Positions 26,043 through 36,115 are shown, counted from the stretch's first letter. The stretch is DNA of 64,000 nt from Ensifer sp. WSM1721 (GCF_000513895.2 NZ_CP165782.1:1612001-1676000), one strand, 5' to 3'. Numbers and translations: made by a program. The notes: a model not told the origin generated them from the letters alone.

Positions 26043-26660
26043 TCAGATCGAAGCGAGGGTCCAGCCGACAATATCGGCCGCCACCCGGGCGAAAGCCGCA
26101 TCGAGCGCGGTGACGAAGGCGGGGTTCCCGGCCCCCCGCACTGGAGCGACCGCCCGGAACGCCTTTTGCGTCCGAACCGTTCCGTTACGATCATTCAGGA
26201 TCTTGGCGAAAATCTCGACGACGGCGGTGGGCGCCCCATCCGTGGAGATCTCGAAGGCACGGAGTTCTGTGATCAGCTGATAATCGATGGCAAGTCCCTG
26301 GCCGGGCTTGCCCACGCCCCCGACCCTGCCCGTGTTGTCGAAAGTCTGGACGAGCCGATCCTGCACCATGCGCGGCAGGCTGTCGCCCCATTGGGCTCTG
26401 GCGAGAAATTGCAATTCCGCCTTAGACAGGCGAACGACGATCTGGTCGCTCGCAAGCGTCTTCAGCGCCGTCGGCTCCGGCACGAGAATCTGGCGGTTCG
26501 TCGCCGCTGGACGCTCCACGACGGGTACTGTCGCCAGGCTGAACGTATCATTGACCGCCTGCCGCGTGCCGCAGCCCGCCAGCATCATCGCCAATGTAAG
26601 AACCAATGCAGACCGGGCCGCCCCCGCGCCACGAAAAGCTACCAGACCCGGAAAACCCAT
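26043..26660 (-). CDS. ABC-type transport auxiliary lipoprotein of the Mla/Pqi type
   Basis: The 205-residue protein has a lipoprotein signal peptide with lipobox LAGC, followed by a PqiC/YmbA-like domain (beta-rich, with WGDSLPRMVQDRLVQTF near the middle and FVTALDAAFARVAADI at the end). Such lipoproteins belong to MCE lipid-transport systems and sit in the outer membrane or periplasm. ATG 26660 has GGGGAT nine bases ahead, and the longer frame is less likely. It is the last gene of mlaE-mlaF-mlaD-lipoprotein. Confidence 0.82.
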   Translation of the reverse strand: MGFPGLVAFRGAGAARSALVLTLAMMLAGCGTRQAVNDTFSLATVPVVERPAATNRQILVPEPTALKTLASDQIVVRLSKAELQFLARAQWGDSLPRMVQDRLVQTFDNTGRVGGVGKPGQGLAIDYQLITELRAFEISTDGAPTAVVEIFAKILNDRNGTVRTQKAFRAVAPVRGAGNPAFVTALDAAFARVAADIVGWTLASI

Positions 26661-26740
26661 ACGCAAAATATCCCCAATCAACGCGGCGCCGCCCGGCTCC
26701 CCGCCCCCACGCAACCACCCCGCGACCGACGATCAGCGAA

Positions 26741-28111
26741 TCACCGGCGCGTGCGGCCATCATATTGCTTAACAGTTTCGCCGCCGAATAGGAGACGCTG
26801 CGGATTTCTGTCGAAATTGGAAATCGTGCTCTGGAGGCTTTGCACGGTGCGCCGCGTGTCGGAGACGAGCGTCTCTACGTCCCGCAGCCCCGAATTCGAA
26901 AAGCGCCTCAGGTTCTCCGCAATGGGGCCGAGCTGAGCATTGAGATTGTCGGCCATCTTCCGGAAGGACTCCAACGTTGCGCGCGCTTCTGCCGAAAGCG
27001 ACGGAGCATTTGCATCGCCGAGGAACCCGTCGATTTTCACCAGAATGCTGTCGACGCGGTTCGAGGCCGCATTCAGCTTGTTCGACATCTGCGTGAAATC
27101 GGTGATCGTCTGGTCGATGTCTTGCTGCCGCGCCGAGATCTTCTCCGCGAAGTTGGATATCTGCGCCACGGTCTTGCGGGCATCCGCGCTTGCGGCGGAG
27201 ATATCGTTGACGACGAGCTCGACCTTCTGCCTGTCGACGGAGGCGACCAGCGAATCGACGCGCTTCAGCGTCTCCTGCGCATTCTTGCCGAACTGGTCGT
27301 AGGTTTCGACGGTTCGCCTGAATGCCGTTACCGTTTCCGAGACGCCGCCTGACGCCGCCTTCAGGTCCTTGCTCAACTGCTCGACGTTGCCGACGATCGT
27401 CTCGACCCTCTTCGGATCGACCGACTTGATGAGCGTATCGGCGCTCGCAAGCGTGGTGTCGAGCTTCTTTGACGCGGCGTTGATCGATCCTGAAAGCTCC
27501 TCGACGCTCTTCAGGAATTCATCGATCGCCCCGGAATTGTCGGCGAGCGCCTTGGAGAAGCGCTCGGCATTGCCGATCGTAGACGTCAGCGGGGCGCGGA
27601 CATCGGTCACGAAGCCCTGGATGTCGGTGATCGCCGTGTTCGCGCGGTCGAGAATCTGGTCGGCGGTCGCAAGCAGGCTGGTGACGCTCGACTGGTCGGC
27701 GAGGATATGCGCCTGCGTCCCTTTTTCCAACGCCGTCTTGAGAATGTTCTCGTCACCCTTGCGCCCACCGCTGAGCTCGATATAGGCTGCACCGGTCAGG
27801 CCCTGTACTTCCAACGTCGCCCTGGTGGACTTCAGAACGGGTGCGTCGGCCGAAACCTCGGTGATCGCTATGGAGTAACGCGGATCGTTGGCGTCGATTG
27901 CAAGATTGCGGACGCTACCGACGTTGATGCCGTTGAAGCGCACCGGCGAACCGACCGACAAACCGTTGGCGGACCCCGGAATGTTGACGATGAGTTCGAC
28001 CATCTGGCCGCTGCGGCCGTACTGCGCCATCCAGTAGACAAAACCGAAGGCGGCGGCGATGACGAACACCGTGAAAAAGCCGACAATGGCATAGTTTGCT
28101 TTAGTTTCCAT
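26741..28111 (-). CDS. mlaD: MCE-domain substrate-binding protein of the lipid transport system
   Basis: The 456-residue protein has an N-terminal membrane anchor (about residues 8-28) and one MCE domain (about 40-120, with NGLSVGSPVRFNGINVGSV). A long C-terminal helical, coiled-coil-like region of about 330 residues follows, rich in Asp, Ser, Leu and Val repeats. It is much longer than E. coli MlaD (about 183), as in other alphaproteobacterial MCE proteins. The long helix may form a periplasm-spanning tunnel like that of PqiB or YebT. It is cotranscribed with mlaF and mlaE. Confidence 0.88.
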   Translation of the reverse strand: METKANYAIVGFFTVFVIAAAFGFVYWMAQYGRSGQMVELIVNIPGSANGLSVGSPVRFNGINVGSVRNLAIDANDPRYSIAITEVSADAPVLKSTRATLEVQGLTGAAYIELSGGRKGDENILKTALEKGTQAHILADQSSVTSLLATADQILDRANTAITDIQGFVTDVRAPLTSTIGNAERFSKALADNSGAIDEFLKSVEELSGSINAASKKLDTTLASADTLIKSVDPKRVETIVGNVEQLSKDLKAASGGVSETVTAFRRTVETYDQFGKNAQETLKRVDSLVASVDRQKVELVVNDISAASADARKTVAQISNFAEKISARQQDIDQTITDFTQMSNKLNAASNRVDSILVKIDGFLGDANAPSLSAEARATLESFRKMADNLNAQLGPIAENLRRFSNSGLRDVETLVSDTRRTVQSLQSTISNFDRNPQRLLFGGETVKQYDGRTRR

Positions 28112-28202
28112 CGGCTCCGACTACCTTTGCGGCCCCTGCCGCCCTTTCACTCTGCTTTGCCGCCCGCCTCTGCCGGCAATCTTTGCGTTCATCCCCGCTG
28201 CG

Positions 28203-29015
28203 TCAGCCGCTCTCGTGCACGATCGCCCGCGCACGCTTGCCGCGGAAATAGGATTTTACCCACGGCTCGTCGCAGGCGAGCATGTCCTCGATAGTCCCCT
28301 CGACCAGAACGCGCTTCTGACCGAGGACGGCGATCCGGTCACAGACCGAAAACAGACTGTCCAGATCGTGTGTCACCATATACACGGTCAATCCAAGCGT
28401 GTCCCGCAACTTGCCGATCAACTCGTCGAACTCTGCCGCGCCGATCGGATCGAGGCCCGAGGTCGGCTCGTCGAGAAACACGAGATCGGGGTCGAGCGCG
28501 AGCGCGCGCGCAAGCGCCGCGCGCTTGATCATACCCCCGGAAAGCTCGGACGGATATTTCTCCGCCGCCTCCGGCGCCAGCCCGACCAGCTCGATCTTCA
28601 AGCGTGCCAGTTCATCCATCAGATCCTGCGGCAGGTCGAGATATTCGCGCATCGGCACCTGAATATTCTCACGCACCGTCAGGGCTGAAAAGAGCGCGCC
28701 GTGCTGGAACAGCACGCCGAGGCGCATATCGAGGGCGATGCGCTCGGCCTCGGTTATCTTGTCGTAATCCGCACCAAGAATCTCGATCTTTCCCGAGCGC
28801 TTCGGCAGAAGCCGCAACACTGTGCGCATCAGCACCGACTTGCCGGTGCCCGACGCACCCACGAAGCCGAGAATCTCGCCACGCAGGACTTCGAGATTGA
28901 GCCTGTCGAGGACGATATTGTCGCCGAAACCGACCGTCAGGTCGCGAACGGAAAGAACCGTCTCACGTCTCTCGGCCGCCCCATCCGGTTGTTTCTCCAT
29001 CACCGCCTGAACCAT
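28203..29015 (-). CDS. mlaF: Lipid-transport ABC ATPase
   Basis: The 270-residue cytosolic ATPase powers the Mla-type transporter. It shows Walker A GASGTGKSV near residue 54, Q-loop LFQHGALFSALTV, signature LSGGMIKRAALARAL near residue 155, Walker B LVFLDEPTSGLDP and switch MVTHDLDS. The LSGGM-KR signature form is typical of Mce/Mla ATPases. It starts 12 bases after mlaE; mlaD follows after 91 bases. Confidence 0.93.
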   Translation of the reverse strand: MVQAVMEKQPDGAAERRETVLSVRDLTVGFGDNIVLDRLNLEVLRGEILGFVGASGTGKSVLMRTVLRLLPKRSGKIEILGADYDKITEAERIALDMRLGVLFQHGALFSALTVRENIQVPMREYLDLPQDLMDELARLKIELVGLAPEAAEKYPSELSGGMIKRAALARALALDPDLVFLDEPTSGLDPIGAAEFDELIGKLRDTLGLTVYMVTHDLDSLFSVCDRIAVLGQKRVLVEGTIEDMLACDEPWVKSYFRGKRARAIVHESG

Positions 29016-29027
29016 GTTTCGCTCGCT

Positions 29028-30182
29028 TCAGAAGTCGATTGCCGCGTAGAACATGGCAAACAAACCGTCTATCAGAATGACGACGAAGATCGATTTCACG
29101 ACCGATGAGGTCACCCGGCGTCCGAGCGACTCGGCACTGCCACCGACCTTCAGCCCCTCGACCGCGGCAACGACGCCTATGATCAGCGCCATGAAGGGCG
29201 CCTTGATCATGCCGGCCGCGACCGACGAAAAATCGATCGCCTCCTGCAGTCGCGCCAGGAACGTCGAAACCGTGATCCCGGAATAGGCCCACGCGACAAG
29301 GGCGGCACCGACGAGGGCGGCAAAGTTCGCGATGATCGTCAAGAGCGGCAATACGATCGTCAGCGCCACAAGGCGTGGAAAGACGAGAACGCCGACGGGG
29401 CTCAAGCCCATGACCTTCAGCGCATCGACCTCTTCGCGCATTTTCATCGAGCCGATTTCAGCGGTGATCGCACTCCCCGACCGGCCGGCAATCATGATCG
29501 CCGTGAGCAGTACGCCGATTTCGCGCAATTGCAGGATACCGACAAGATCGACGACGAAGATTTCTGCGCCGAATGAGCGGAGCTGGAAGGCGCCCTGCTG
29601 CGCGATGATGGCACCGATCAGGAACGACATCAGCGTGATGATTGGCGTCGCCATGACGCCCATGCGGTCGATTTGATGAACGATTGCCGCCGGCGAGACG
29701 CCCGCATGGCGCCCGAGCTTCATCTGTGCGCCGCGGACCGCCGAGCCGAGGATAAACATGGCTGCGACCGTATCGGTCCATATCGACAGCACCAACTCGC
29801 CAACCGGAGCAAAGAGCCGCTGGAAAAGCGACACTCTGGTTGCATCGCGCTCCGGCAACGGGAGTTGCGACGGCAGAGCGCGGACCAATTCGACATATCG
29901 CTGGCCACCGCCGCTGAAGCGGACCTCGCCGCCCGCCTCGCTGCCGATACCGTTCATGAAGCGCCGGATAATCCATGCGCCGGCCGTATCCATGGCCGTG
30001 ATGCCGGAAAAATCGAACTCGTTCTGCCCGCCGGCGGGCTTGCCGAGCCGCTTCAGCTTGGCGGCCATGGCTTCCGCCGTTTCGTGCCGCCACGCGCCGC
30101 TGAACACGTAGCGCCGGCCGGGTCCACCGGCGCCCTCGTCGAGGACGACGTCGGCAGCGATCTGGTCTTGGGCGCTCGTCAC
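29028..30182 (-). CDS. mlaE: Lipid-transport permease with N-terminal STAS domain (MlaB-MlaE fusion)
   Basis: The 384-residue protein has residues about 15-105 forming a STAS-like domain (FDFSGITAMDTAGAWIIRRF), the job of the separate MlaB in E. coli. It is followed by a five- to six-helix MlaE permease domain (MGVMATPIITLMSFLIGAI, GRSGSAITAEIGSMKMREEVDAL). I prefer GTG 30182. The nominal TTG at 30239 lies inside a structured repeat. It is the first gene of the operon. No mlaC or mlaA is present here. Confidence 0.88.
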   Translation of the reverse strand: MTSAQDQIAADVVLDEGAGGPGRRYVFSGAWRHETAEAMAAKLKRLGKPAGGQNEFDFSGITAMDTAGAWIIRRFMNGIGSEAGGEVRFSGGGQRYVELVRALPSQLPLPERDATRVSLFQRLFAPVGELVLSIWTDTVAAMFILGSAVRGAQMKLGRHAGVSPAAIVHQIDRMGVMATPIITLMSFLIGAIIAQQGAFQLRSFGAEIFVVDLVGILQLREIGVLLTAIMIAGRSGSAITAEIGSMKMREEVDALKVMGLSPVGVLVFPRLVALTIVLPLLTIIANFAALVGAALVAWAYSGITVSTFLARLQEAIDFSSVAAGMIKAPFMALIIGVVAAVEGLKVGGSAESLGRRVTSSVVKSIFVVILIDGLFAMFYAAIDF

Positions 30183-30209
30183 GTGATCTCGGTCTTCCGG
30201 TTCATTGCT

Positions 30210-30313
30210 TGCATATTCTCTTAAACCAGATTCGATCAAAGGACAAAATCATGCAGGAATTCAAAGTCGTAGAGTGGCTTTACTGCGACAGAAAAGACAC
30301 ATGGCGCTGCGAC
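30210..30313 (+). repeat. Structured intergenic repeat, copy 2 (degenerate)
   Basis: GCATATTCTCTTAAACC, then AGGACAAAATCATGCAGGAATTCAAAGT and AGAAAAGACACATGGCGCTG (given in parts), aligns base for base with copy 1 at 12655-12756, but several stem pairs are lost. It lies just upstream of mlaE. Confidence 0.65.
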
Positions 30314-30336
30314 GCACGTAAAAGTCGCTGCGCCAT
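30301..30336 (-). terminator. Hairpin after the MFS gene
   Basis: ATGGCGCTGCGAC (30301-30313) and GTCGCTGCGCCAT (30324-30336) pair over 13 positions with one mismatch and a ten-base loop. On the minus strand it lies 70 bases past the MFS stop and is followed by TGTCTTTTC. It overlaps the end of repeat copy 2. Confidence 0.55.
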
Positions 30337-30405
30337 CCTTGCGGGGCGGGATGGAAACACTCAACCGGGGCTTAACCGCGTGCCGAAGATCGGATCTGCG
30401 CCCCG

Positions 30406-31623
30406 CTACGAGGTCTTTCCGGCGGCGGCGGCGAGCCTCTGAGGCCGAAGATACCAGCCGGCAAATGCAAAGCATGAGCCCAACAGGGCCACGACCGACA
30501 TGGAATAGAAGCCGTTCACGCCGAACCAGGCGTAGAAATAACCCGAGAGAAAGGTGAAGATCGCGGTAAAGATGCCGGTGTAGAAGAAATAGAGCCCCTG
30601 GGCCGAGGCCTCCTGCTCTTCGGCGACGCGCTCGACCAGCTTGTGCTGCATGCCCGTATGCATGATCGCGTAGGTGAACGCATGCAAGCACTGGAGAACG
30701 AAATAGCCCGAGAATCCCAGGTCCATGGGAAAGATCAGCCAGCGCACGACCGCCAGAAGACAGCCGGAGAAGATCATCGTCCAGACGCTGAAGCGTCGCA
30801 CGATTGCCCTGGCGAAGAAGAACATCAGCACTTCCGCCGCCACGCCGGCACTCCACAGGGCGCCAATTTGCATGCCGCTATAGCCGATCTGCTGCCAGTA
30901 GATGGCTGAGAAGGCGAAAAGCATCGCGTGGCTGCTGTTGACGAGCGTAACGCCCACCAGGAGCAGTTGCAGATCCGTTTGACGCAGCGACTGCGGCGGC
31001 GGTTCCGTCAGCGCCGTGATCGGCGACGGACGGCGTGGGCGACCAACCCGAGGCGCTGCGATTGCCATCAGGATCGTAAGCCCGAATGCCGCCGCCATCG
31101 CCGGCAGGACCATCGCCCCGCCGATGAGGCCGATGAGCCAGCCGCCGATCATCGTGGCGCCGATGAAGGCGATCGATCCCCAGACGCGCATCTGCGCATA
31201 GTCGAAGCCCCATCGCCGCACGCCGGAAAGCGCGATCGCCTCGACGATCGGCAGATAAGGCGAATAGACTGCCGATTGCAGCGTGTAGATGAGGAGGATC
31301 GGCCAGAAGCTCGGCGCAAAGAAGAGGACAATGGCCGTGGCGAAGGACAGGCAGCCCGACCAGATCAGGACGATCGTGCGTTCGCCGAGACGATCGGCGA
31401 GAACTCCCGCCAGCGGCGCCGTGAACACCCGAACAAACATCGGAAGCGCCAGCACCACGCCGATCTCGAAGTCGCTCAAGGAAAGCGTGCTGAGCCACAC
31501 CGGAAAATACGGCATGGCAAAGCCGTTGACGATCAACGGCGCACAGAAGAGCAGTGCGATACGGAGCGCGAAATGGCGCGGCGGAGGCCCCACTGTAAAT
31601 GTGGGCGCAGGCGAGGGAATCAT
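30406..31623 (-). CDS. MFS transporter of the 3-phenylpropionate-permease-like (HcaT/MFS_1-like) group
   Basis: The 405-residue, 12-helix protein has YFPVWLSTLSLSDFEIGVVLA near the N-terminus and APLAGVLADRLGERTIVL as the loop-2/3 signature, a pattern I associate with the HcaT/LacY-like MFS_1 branch. A late segment, YFVLQCLHAFTYAIMHTGMQ, fits the same group. The substrate is unknown; sugars or aromatic acids are the usual range. Its stop lies 224 bases before mlaE with a hairpin between, so it is probably not in the Mla operon. Confidence 0.8.
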   Translation of the reverse strand: MIPSPAPTFTVGPPPRHFALRIALLFCAPLIVNGFAMPYFPVWLSTLSLSDFEIGVVLALPMFVRVFTAPLAGVLADRLGERTIVLIWSGCLSFATAIVLFFAPSFWPILLIYTLQSAVYSPYLPIVEAIALSGVRRWGFDYAQMRVWGSIAFIGATMIGGWLIGLIGGAMVLPAMAAAFGLTILMAIAAPRVGRPRRPSPITALTEPPPQSLRQTDLQLLLVGVTLVNSSHAMLFAFSAIYWQQIGYSGMQIGALWSAGVAAEVLMFFFARAIVRRFSVWTMIFSGCLLAVVRWLIFPMDLGFSGYFVLQCLHAFTYAIMHTGMQHKLVERVAEEQEASAQGLYFFYTGIFTAIFTFLSGYFYAWFGVNGFYSMSVVALLGSCFAFAGWYLRPQRLAAAAGKTS

Positions 31624-31744
31624 GGGGAGACCTGATGGCTGTGTCCGACACCTAGCACGACCACGTGGCCGCTTGCTATTGGCTAGTTTTCGCTACACAG
31701 CCCGGCCTCGCCGCAATCGCGGCGCCCACGGCGAACAGGACCGA

Positions 31745-32587
31745 TCAGGCGGCAGCCCGCTGTGCAAGGCGTCGCGACGGTATCTTTTCGTGCTCGCCCA
31801 TCCGCTCGAGCGCATCGCCGCGCATCTGGTGCCAGGTGATGAGCTCCATCGTGCCGTCGTAGTGCTCAGCGATCGCCGTGCAGCTTTCGACCCAGTCGCC
31901 CGTGTTGATGTAGCGAATGTCGCCGATATCCTCGATCACTGCATGATGAATGTGGCCGCAGATGACGCCCTGCGCGTCATGGCGCCGGGCCTCCTCGGCC
32001 ACGACCTTCTGGAATTCGCCGATGAAGTTCACCGCATGCTTGACCTGCAGCTTGGCCCAGGAGGAGAACGACCAATAGGGCATGCCGAGACGCCGGCGTA
32101 TAGCAGCAAGGCCGATATTGATGGCGATCGCCATGTCATAGGCCCAATCGCCGAGATAGGCGAGAACGCGTGCGTTGCGCACGACAACATCGAACTCGTC
32201 CCCATGCAGCACGAGATAGGTCCGCCCGTCTGCGCCGCGGTGCAGGTAGCGCTGCGCCACCTCGATGCCGCCGAAGTGCACGCCGGGGAAATCCCGTAGG
32301 AATTCATCGTGATTGCCGGGAACATAGATGATGCGGGCGCCCTTTCGCGCCTTGCGCAAGAGCTTCTGCACGACGTCGTTGCACGGTTGCGGCCAATACC
32401 AACTGCGCTTCAGCCGCCAGCCATCGACGATATCTCCGACCAGGATGATGGTCTCTGCCTCATGGTGGCGCAGGAAATCGAGGAGATAATCCGTCTTGGC
32501 CGCCTTCGAGCCCAGATGGACATCGGAAATGAAGAGCGTCCTGAGTTTCCGAACCGGTTCTTGTTTGGATGCCGATGCCGTCAGCAT
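31745..32587 (-). CDS. UDP-2,3-diacylglucosamine diphosphatase-like metallophosphoesterase
   Basis: The 280-residue protein has the five blocks of calcineurin-type phosphoesterases: DVHLGSK near residue 20, GDIVDG near 50, GNHDEFL near 90, LHGDEFD near 120 and GHIHHA near 200. It resembles the LpxH-like enzymes of alphaproteobacteria that hydrolyse UDP-2,3-diacylglucosamine in lipid A synthesis, although many alphaproteobacteria also use LpxI. ATG 32587 follows GCGAGGC, and the longer frame reads through the promoter and is rejected. It is divergent from dme. Confidence 0.85.
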   Translation of the reverse strand: MLTASASKQEPVRKLRTLFISDVHLGSKAAKTDYLLDFLRHHEAETIILVGDIVDGWRLKRSWYWPQPCNDVVQKLLRKARKGARIIYVPGNHDEFLRDFPGVHFGGIEVAQRYLHRGADGRTYLVLHGDEFDVVVRNARVLAYLGDWAYDMAIAINIGLAAIRRRLGMPYWSFSSWAKLQVKHAVNFIGEFQKVVAEEARRHDAQGVICGHIHHAVIEDIGDIRYINTGDWVESCTAIAEHYDGTMELITWHQMRGDALERMGEHEKIPSRRLAQRAAA

Positions 32588-32766
32588 GCCAGCCTCGCCT
32601 TTGTTTGTGCCGTCTAAGGACCGTGAAAACCAGACTCGTGTTTCAGGATGATGACACGGCGCGTGCAGGCGGAGGCCGCGCCCGTGCAAAAGAACCACGG
32701 CAAAACTGTACGCGGTCGGGATTTCGTGCCAAAAGGCCTCGATCTTGAACTCGAGGACTGCAAGGC

Positions 32767-35079
32767 ATGAACACGGGCGACAAAGCAAAATCCCAAACCG
32801 TTCCGGCGAGCGGAGATATCGACCAGCAGGCACTTTTCTTCCACCGCTATCCCCGCCCGGGCAAGCTCGAGATCCAGCCGACCAAGCCGCTCGGCAACCA
32901 GCGTGACCTGGCACTGGCCTATTCTCCCGGCGTCGCCGCGCCCTGCCTCGCCATCAAGGATGATCCTGAAGCCGCTGCCGACTTCACCGCGCGCTCCAAT
33001 CTCGTCGCCGTGGTATCGAACGGCACCGCCGTTCTCGGCCTCGGCAATATCGGCCCCCTCGCCTCCAAGCCCGTGATGGAGGGCAAAGCCGTTCTCTTCA
33101 AAAAGTTCGCCGGCATCGACGTCTTCGACATCGAGATCGACGCACCCACGGTCGATCGAATGGTCGATGTCGTCTCGGCGTTGGAGCCGACCTTCGGCGG
33201 CATCAACCTCGAGGACATCAAGGCGCCCGAATGTTTTGAGGTGGAGCGGCAGCTCCGCGAAAGAATGGAAATACCCGTCTTTCATGACGACCAGCACGGA
33301 ACCGCGATCATCGTCGCCGCCGCCGTGCTGAACGGCCTGGAACTCGCCGGCAAGGATATCGCCGAGGCGAAGATCGTGGCCTCCGGCGCCGGGGCGGCGG
33401 CCCTTGCCTGCCTCAACCTGCTCGTGACGCTCGGCGCTAAGCGTGAGAACATCTGGGTCCACGACCTCGAAGGCCTCGTCTACAAGGGGCGCGAGGTCCT
33501 GATGGACGAGTGGAAGGCCGTTTACGCGCAGGACAGCGACAACCGCGTGCTCGCCGACTCGATCGGCGGCGCCGATGTCTTTCTCGGGCTCTCCGCCGCC
33601 GGCGTCCTCAAGCCGGAACTGCTGGCCCAGATGGCTGAAAAGCCGCTGATCATGGCGCTTGCCAATCCGACGCCGGAAATCATGCCGGAGGTGGCCCGTG
33701 CGGCGCGGCCCGACGCGATGATTTGTACCGGCCGCTCGGACTTCCCGAACCAGGTCAACAACGTTCTCTGCTTTCCGCATATCTTCCGCGGCGCGCTCGA
33801 TTGCGGCGCGCGTACGATCAATGAAGAGATGAAGATGGCGGCGGTGCGCGCGATCGCCGGGCTCGCGCGCGAGGAGCCGTCGGATGTCGCCGCCCGCGCC
33901 TATTCCGGCGAGACGCCGGTTTTCGGCCCCGATTACCTGATCCCCTCGCCCTTCGATCAGCGGCTGATCCTGCGCATCGCCCCCGCCGTCGCGAGGGCCG
34001 CTGCGGAGAGCGGCGTCGCCAAGCGCCCGATCCAGGATTTCGACGCCTATCTCGACAAGCTCAATCGCTTCGTTTTCCGCTCGGGCTTCATCATGAAGCC
34101 GGTCTTCGCCGCGGCCAAGAACGCTGCGAAGAATCGCGTCATCTTCGCGGAAGGAGAAGACGAGCGGGTTCTGCGCGCAGCCCAGGTGCTGCTGGAGGAA
34201 GGGACCGCGAACCCCATCCTCATCGGCCGCCCGCAGATCATCGAAACACGCCTTCGCCGCTACGGCCTCAGAATCCGCCCCGATGTCGATTTCGAAGTGG
34301 TTAATCCTGAAGGCGACCCGCGTTACCGCGACTATGTCGACGACTATTTTGCGCTTGTCGGCCGCCAAGGCGTCATTCCGGAGGCAGCCCGTACCATCGT
34401 GCGCACCAACACGACGGTGATCGGCGCGCTCGCGGTCAAGCGCGGCGAAGCGGATGCACTGATCTGCGGCGTCGAAGGACGCTACAGTAAGCATCTGCGC
34501 GACGTTTCGCAGATCATCGGCAAACGGCCGGGCGTGCCCGACTTTTCGGCGCTCAGCCTCCTGATCTCACAACGCGGCGCGACCTTCTTCACCGACACCT
34601 ATGTGAGCTACAACCCGAGCGCGGAGGAGATCGCCCAGACGACGGTGATGGCCGCCAATGAGATCCGTCGCTTCGGCATCACGCCGCGGGCCGCGCTCGT
34701 CTCGCACTCGAATTTCGGCTCGCGCGATTCAGAAAGCGCCTTCAAGATGCGCGCAGCGCTCCATCTCGTCCGCGAGCTCGCTCCCGATCTTGAGGTCGAC
34801 GGCGAGATGCATGGCGACGCCGCGATCTCGGAAACCCTGCGGCAACGCGTGATGCCGGACAGCACCTTGAACGGCGAGGCGAACCTGCTCGTCTTCCCCA
34901 ATCTCGATGCGGCCAATATCGCGCTCGGCGTCGTCAAGACCATGACTGACAGCCTTCACGTCGGCCCAATCCTGCTGGGTTCGGCCCTGCCGGCCCATAT
35001 CCTGTCGCCGTCTGTCACCTCGCGCGGCGTCGTCAACATGGCCGCGCTGGCCGTCGTCGAGGCGAGCCATCCCGTTTAA
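32767..35079 (+). CDS. dme: Malic enzyme with C-terminal phosphotransacetylase-like domain
   Basis: The 770-residue enzyme oxidatively decarboxylates malate to pyruvate. The N-terminal 430 residues form the catalytic part ([43 protein letters not shown], an NAD(P)-binding [12 protein letters not shown] loop). Residues about 445-765 form a phosphate-acetyltransferase-like domain, as in MaeB-type enzymes. The exact length and the place beside sinR/sinI match the S. meliloti NAD-preferring enzyme Dme, needed for nitrogen fixation. The NAD versus NADP choice cannot be read from sequence by eye. A 626-residue antisense frame is a shadow. Confidence 0.92.
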   Translation: MNTGDKAKSQTVPASGDIDQQALFFHRYPRPGKLEIQPTKPLGNQRDLALAYSPGVAAPCLAIKDDPEAAADFTARSNLVAVVSNGTAVLGLGNIGPLASKPVMEGKAVLFKKFAGIDVFDIEIDAPTVDRMVDVVSALEPTFGGINLEDIKAPECFEVERQLRERMEIPVFHDDQHGTAIIVAAAVLNGLELAGKDIAEAKIVASGAGAAALACLNLLVTLGAKRENIWVHDLEGLVYKGREVLMDEWKAVYAQDSDNRVLADSIGGADVFLGLSAAGVLKPELLAQMAEKPLIMALANPTPEIMPEVARAARPDAMICTGRSDFPNQVNNVLCFPHIFRGALDCGARTINEEMKMAAVRAIAGLAREEPSDVAARAYSGETPVFGPDYLIPSPFDQRLILRIAPAVARAAAESGVAKRPIQDFDAYLDKLNRFVFRSGFIMKPVFAAAKNAAKNRVIFAEGEDERVLRAAQVLLEEGTANPILIGRPQIIETRLRRYGLRIRPDVDFEVVNPEGDPRYRDYVDDYFALVGRQGVIPEAARTIVRTNTTVIGALAVKRGEADALICGVEGRYSKHLRDVSQIIGKRPGVPDFSALSLLISQRGATFFTDTYVSYNPSAEEIAQTTVMAANEIRRFGITPRAALVSHSNFGSRDSESAFKMRAALHLVRELAPDLEVDGEMHGDAAISETLRQRVMPDSTLNGEANLLVFPNLDAANIALGVVKTMTDSLHVGPILLGSALPAHILSPSVTSRGVVNMAALAVVEASHPV

Positions 35080-35121
35080 GGGGTGGCCCGATCTGCCCGA
35101 TCAAAGCTAAGTTCAAAGGCC

Positions 35122-35145
35122 GAAGCGAGCACCTTTGCTCGCTTC
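35122..35145 (+). terminator. Perfect 10-bp hairpin after dme
   Basis: GAAGCGAGCA (35122-35131) and TGCTCGCTTC (35136-35145) pair without mismatch around CCTT, 43 bases past the dme stop. There is no T-run, so if it terminates it is not a classical intrinsic site. Confidence 0.5.
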
Positions 35146-35302
35146 CCTGCTCCAATGGCAGTGAAAGCCGGTTTCCTACGCCCAGGAATTCAATCAGGGA
35201 TTGTATCGGCTGCACGGCTTCACCGTTTACGAAATATAGCACTAGACAAAGGCCGCCGCCCTAACCCATGTTTATTATAGGGGCAAGACTCGGTGTTACG
35301 GC

Positions 35303-36040
35303 ATGACTAATCAACAGGCTGTCCTCGATCTGCTGGATATCGTGGAATACGGGGGGTGCGCAGAACCGGAGCGCTTTTTCGCCCTGATGCGCCGCACCTT
35401 CAATATCGCGCACCTCCTTTACCTGGAGGCGGAGCCCCTGTCCGACGGCCTCAAGGTCTGCCGCCTGCACCATACATTCGGCGCCTATGCTGCCGAAATC
35501 TACCTGTCGAGAGGGCTCTATCGGATCGATCCGATCCTCAAGCTCGCTCTCGGGGGTGTCAGGCCCGTGGAATGGGCAACCGCGCGGCGCCGTTTTCCCG
35601 AATGCGAGCCACTTTTCGAGGCGGCCGAAGAAATCGGCCTTTCCACCGAAGGCGTGGCGCTGCCGCTTCCCTCGCCTGCCGGCCGCCTCGCGCTGCTCGC
35701 GATCAGTGCCAACATGTCTCCCGCCGAATGGGCGGCCTACCGCCGTTGCCATCTGCGTGACTTTCAGTTGGCCGCCAACCTCTTTCACGCCTCCATGCTG
35801 GAACATTCGGCCATGGCGGGCGCGCTCGACGAGCGCGACCTGCGCCTGACCGGCCGCGAGACCGAGGTGCTGACCTGGTCGGCGGCCGGCAAGAGCTATT
35901 GGGAGATCGCGACGATTCTCGGTATCTCCGAGCGCACCGTGCGTTTCTTCATGACCAATGCCCGCCGCAAGCTCAATGTCGTCTCCAACACGCAAGCGGT
36001 GGCGCAGGCCGTTCGCCACGCCCTGATCCCAACGATCTGA
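35303..36040 (+). CDS. sinR: LuxR-type quorum-sensing regulator SinR
   Basis: The 245-residue protein has residues about 20-160 as an autoinducer-binding domain and about 175-240 as a LuxR helix-turn-helix (LTGRETEVLTWSAAGKSYWEIA, ERTVRFFMTNARRKLNV). In S. meliloti SinR activates sinI, the gene directly downstream, and the spacing here (157 bases) matches a sinR-sinI module. Tyr67, Asp76 and the Trp of VEWA correspond to conserved ligand-pocket residues, but the usual first Trp (position 57 in TraR) appears to be Ala63. The ribosome site is weak. Confidence 0.93.
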   Translation: MTNQQAVLDLLDIVEYGGCAEPERFFALMRRTFNIAHLLYLEAEPLSDGLKVCRLHHTFGAYAAEIYLSRGLYRIDPILKLALGGVRPVEWATARRRFPECEPLFEAAEEIGLSTEGVALPLPSPAGRLALLAISANMSPAEWAAYRRCHLRDFQLAANLFHASMLEHSAMAGALDERDLRLTGRETEVLTWSAAGKSYWEIATILGISERTVRFFMTNARRKLNVVSNTQAVAQAVRHALIPTI

Positions 36041-36115
36041 CGGGTTTTCGCTGCCGACCGGCTGCGGTAAACCACCCACAGCCCCACAAATCTATCGGGA
36101 AAAATTGCTGAATTA

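Noticed and set aside
32614..34494. 626-codon open frame antisense to dme
   Set aside because: The opposite strand encodes an unmistakable malic enzyme; the antisense protein is Asp/Arg/Gly-rich low-complexity, a normal by-product of high GC content.
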